DNA of 64,000 bases from Nymphaea colorata (Eukaryota; Streptophyta; Magnoliopsida; Nymphaeales; Nymphaeaceae), in contig NC_045141.1 of NCBI RefSeq assembly GCF_008831285.2, forward strand, positions 19,092,848-19,156,847, read 5' to 3'. How positions within the stretch are numbered: the first letter of the stretch is position 1; each line of letters starts with the position of its first letter. A program made the position numbers and the translations under genes. The notes under the pieces were generated by a model. The model saw only the letters and a program-made list of their open reading frames with translations, did no database searches and was not told the origin of the DNA. Below are positions 61,806-64,000 of the stretch, in pieces.

Positions 61806-64000
61806 CACACGTGTGTGTGTGTGTATAGGGACATGGATTTGTTTGGCCATCCAAAGGATTTCAGTCCTTATGTATATATATGTGGGCTAAAATAATTCTC
61901 ATCATATCTGTTTCCTAATTCTGTTGTCCTTGGTGAACATGCCACAAACAGAGGTTAGTTTTGGTTTCAAGGATGAAGGGGAGTGATGATGAATTGATGA
62001 TGGTGTCAAAATTGGTTTTGGAAATGAATCAACCACGTTACCGATTCTGTGAATTGGCTGATTCAGTGATTCAAGTGGACCAGTTATGAATTGGTAAAAA
62101 ATAATTTAAAAAACATTTTTTCGAAAAAAAAGGACAAAGTGTAAAAATTACTAAATAAGACTTTTTTAAAAATATTAAACAATGACAGGTGAAGCTCTTG
62201 AATTGGCCACTGAATGCAATTTATTCTCATCGATTCAATTTGAATTGGTTAATTCAGGCCTATTCTGCTAACACTGTTTGGTGAAGGCCCATGGTCAGTT
62301 TCTTGCAGAACATATGTCAGATTGAAGAGTTGGACATTGGATAAAGCAACTATAGTTTAATTCTTTAGAGAACCTAGGTTGTGAAAAGTTGTCTTAAACA
62401 CTTCTCTTGACTACATTTGCTTTAACTTGCAGTTTCTGTTCTATGTATTTGCTTGTGTTATTTTTTTAGTCCTCGAAGAAGTACGTCATTTGAGTGTCAT
62501 TACTAGTTGAACATTTGGTTCTCAGATGTTAGTTTGATGTGTTTCATCATTATAGTTTCATTGGACGATTTCAGTTTTTTTAGCTTTCTGTAAATTCTAA
62601 GAAGATTTTCTGCCTTCCAATATATATCATCTTATTGTCCTATTTAGATATATTTAGACCAAGCTAGCATATGCATTTTATGTCCTTGACTAGCTACGAC
62701 ATTTTACATGTCTAAGGACAGAATTCTGAAAGTATTTCTATATTTCAGTTGAAGAAATGCAATTAAGCCATTCTCATATTTATGTGGACTCTTATGCTTA
62801 TGTAGGTGCCAGTAAGTACCAGAAAGGCCATCCGACTGTCAAACCAGATAAGGAAAGGGAATCCACACAGAAAGCCTCAACTAAATGCATGTGGCTGCTA
62901 GCTGTCAAAATTGCAACTGGGGTCATTGCAGGCTCTCTTTTTCTGTATATTGTTGGTATAGTTTTTGTGAAGTGTAAAGACAAAAAGAAAGTTAAGATAT
63001 CTTGGAAAAAAATATCATCTGCACGGGAACCAAAAGAACTAGCAGGTTTATTGTCCAACCTTTTTGATGTTCTATCCTATGTTACTCCAATTCAGAAGCT
63101 TAATTTAGTATTTGTTTCTGACCTGGCATTACAGTTAAAAGTTAACAGTACTTAAGGTTAATACCTTTTGCACGCAGGCCATGAAGTATTAAAGGGTGTC
63201 TTGAAGATAAGCCGACAGGAGCTCGAAGTAGCATGTGAAGAGTTCAGCAACATAATTGGCTCTTCTCCAGATAGTGTGGTATACAAGGGAACTATGAAAG
63301 GTGGACCTGAGATTGCAGTGATATCTCTTTGCATCTCAGAAGACAGTTGGACAAGTTTTCGAGATCTTTACTTCCAAAGACAGGTAACGTGATTATGTTT
63401 CCTTGTCTGCTTACCCTTGAATTTTTGGATGTTCTTAGCCCCTAGTTTTGATCCAGTTATGATCCGATGACTAGTGAATCCGATGACTAGTGAAAGGGAT
63501 GCAATCTCTGAAAGATCAAGTAAAAGGCTTGAGCTTTGCCTCTACTCATTCTGCTTTCTTAGTTCCCTATGCCCTAAATGCTGATTCGACAAGTAACTCC
63601 CAAAATGAATTTGAAGCTAACAATTTTCTTTAAGAATGTAATTTAGATTTAAATCCAGAATCTCTTCCATGCTTGTTCTCTTTGAAACTGCAATCCATCT
63701 TCAAGACTGTTCTTTATATTCTATGAGAACAAACATTAAGTCTCTGTTGAAGGGAAGTTGCTGGCGGTTTACTCTGGATGTCAATAAAACATCAACGCTT
63801 GCAAAAAAATGAAGTTCTACAAGACTACAATCTTTTTGTTCTCGAATGATGGAATCCCCACCTAAGCCCCAAGACGAGAGTTCTTTATAGTGGTTCTCCT
63901 CTTTTGTCATGGAATAATTTTATCCTGAGCTTGTATTAGGTGGCAGTCCACGCAAGTATATCACTTTTTCTCTAGTTCTCTAGCAGTAACTTTTGGTATC
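58764..64000 (+). CDS. LRR receptor-like kinase of the At1g63430/At5g41180 type, 3' partial
   Basis: Exons in the window: 58764-58860, 59212-59350, 59427-59498, 59678-59821, 59930-60082, 60613-60729, 60819-60886, 62806-63045 and 63178-63383; 412 codons, phases consistent, continuing beyond 64000. Domain order: signal peptide (LLLLAAILGLFSHCVDA), LRRNT cap (ALLAFKESIYDDP then DPCNWSGVVC), about four LRRs (GFLAPELGLLTSLQAL, GIIPKQIGRLSELKILDLSG, GTIPNEVGNLTSI, GNLPPELGKLRSLVEV), the family-specific VADFSDNFFIGRIPSCLDHL and a Cys pair, a membrane span (WLLAVKIATGVIAGSLFLYI) and the kinase N-lobe. LRR exons are 72 and 144 nt, as is typical. The N-lobe reads IIGSSPDSVVYKG and EIAVISLC: the Gly-rich loop is degenerate and the subdomain II Lys is missing, a known trait of this subfamily, so it is probably a pseudokinase. 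It would act at the plasma membrane. Confidence 0.9.
61764..61827. repeat. (AC)n-(AT)n-(GT)n palindromic microsatellite
   Basis: AC dinucleotides pass into ATATAT, then ACACACGTGTGTGTGTGTGT, giving a dyad centred near 61810. It lies in the 1.9-kb intron 7 of the receptor kinase gene and could form a hairpin. Confidence 0.9.

Noticed and set aside
1-64000. CRISPR arrays, operons, prophage or bacterial defence systems
   Set aside because: Regular spaced repeats of that kind are absent; the gene structure is entirely that of a plant nuclear genome. The tandem repeats found are microsatellites or two-copy slippage events.

Overview
The window is nuclear DNA of a flowering plant. It is AT-rich, its genes are split by long introns with GT-AG borders, the spacers carry TA, GA and CA microsatellites, and all recognisable genes belong to plant families (LTI65/RD29-like, HIPP, plant GT90, LRR receptor kinase, Ty1/Copia with a tRNA-iMet primer site). 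I cannot name the species. All exon models were built by eye from reading frame, splice sites and agreement between paralogues; no alignment or transcript was available.

Layout: (1) 245-2726 (+), the 3' part of a CAP160/LTI65-like stress protein gene. (2) 4460-7469 (-), a three-exon HMA-domain protein of the HIPP type that lacks both the metal-binding cysteines and the prenylation motif. (3) 11076-15594 (-), a complete five-exon TMEM208/SND2 homologue, an ER protein-targeting factor, found by joining exons that are mostly too short to stand out as ORFs. (4) 18092-54994 (+), a tandem array of four six-exon GT90 (CAP10/Rumi-like) glycosyltransferase genes, here called A, B, C and D, all with open frames and matching splice phases. 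(5) 58764 to the window end (+), the first nine exons of an LRR receptor-like kinase of the At1g63430/At5g41180 type with a degenerate kinase N-lobe.

The array is the main feature. A, B and C start about 9.6 kb apart. Each duplicated unit seems to run from the leader/promoter region of the TMEM208 gene, through a GT90 gene, into intron 1 of D. As a result the spacers before B and C hold relics of the TMEM208 leader, and the B-C spacer holds a collinear copy of D's upstream and intron 1 DNA from which D's exon 1 is missing. D is the most divergent member. Its fifth intron contains a 3,950-bp Copia element with identical 240-bp LTRs and a perfect 5-bp target duplication, but with a frameshift in integrase and no reverse transcriptase core, so it is a recent non-autonomous insertion. 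One D intron appears to use a GC donor.

The genes do not form a pathway or operon. The GT90 proteins are predicted Golgi/ER type II membrane glycosyltransferases of unknown substrate. I found no CRISPR, phage, or undescribed defence-like system; the novelty here is in the history of the GT90 array and the Copia insertion.
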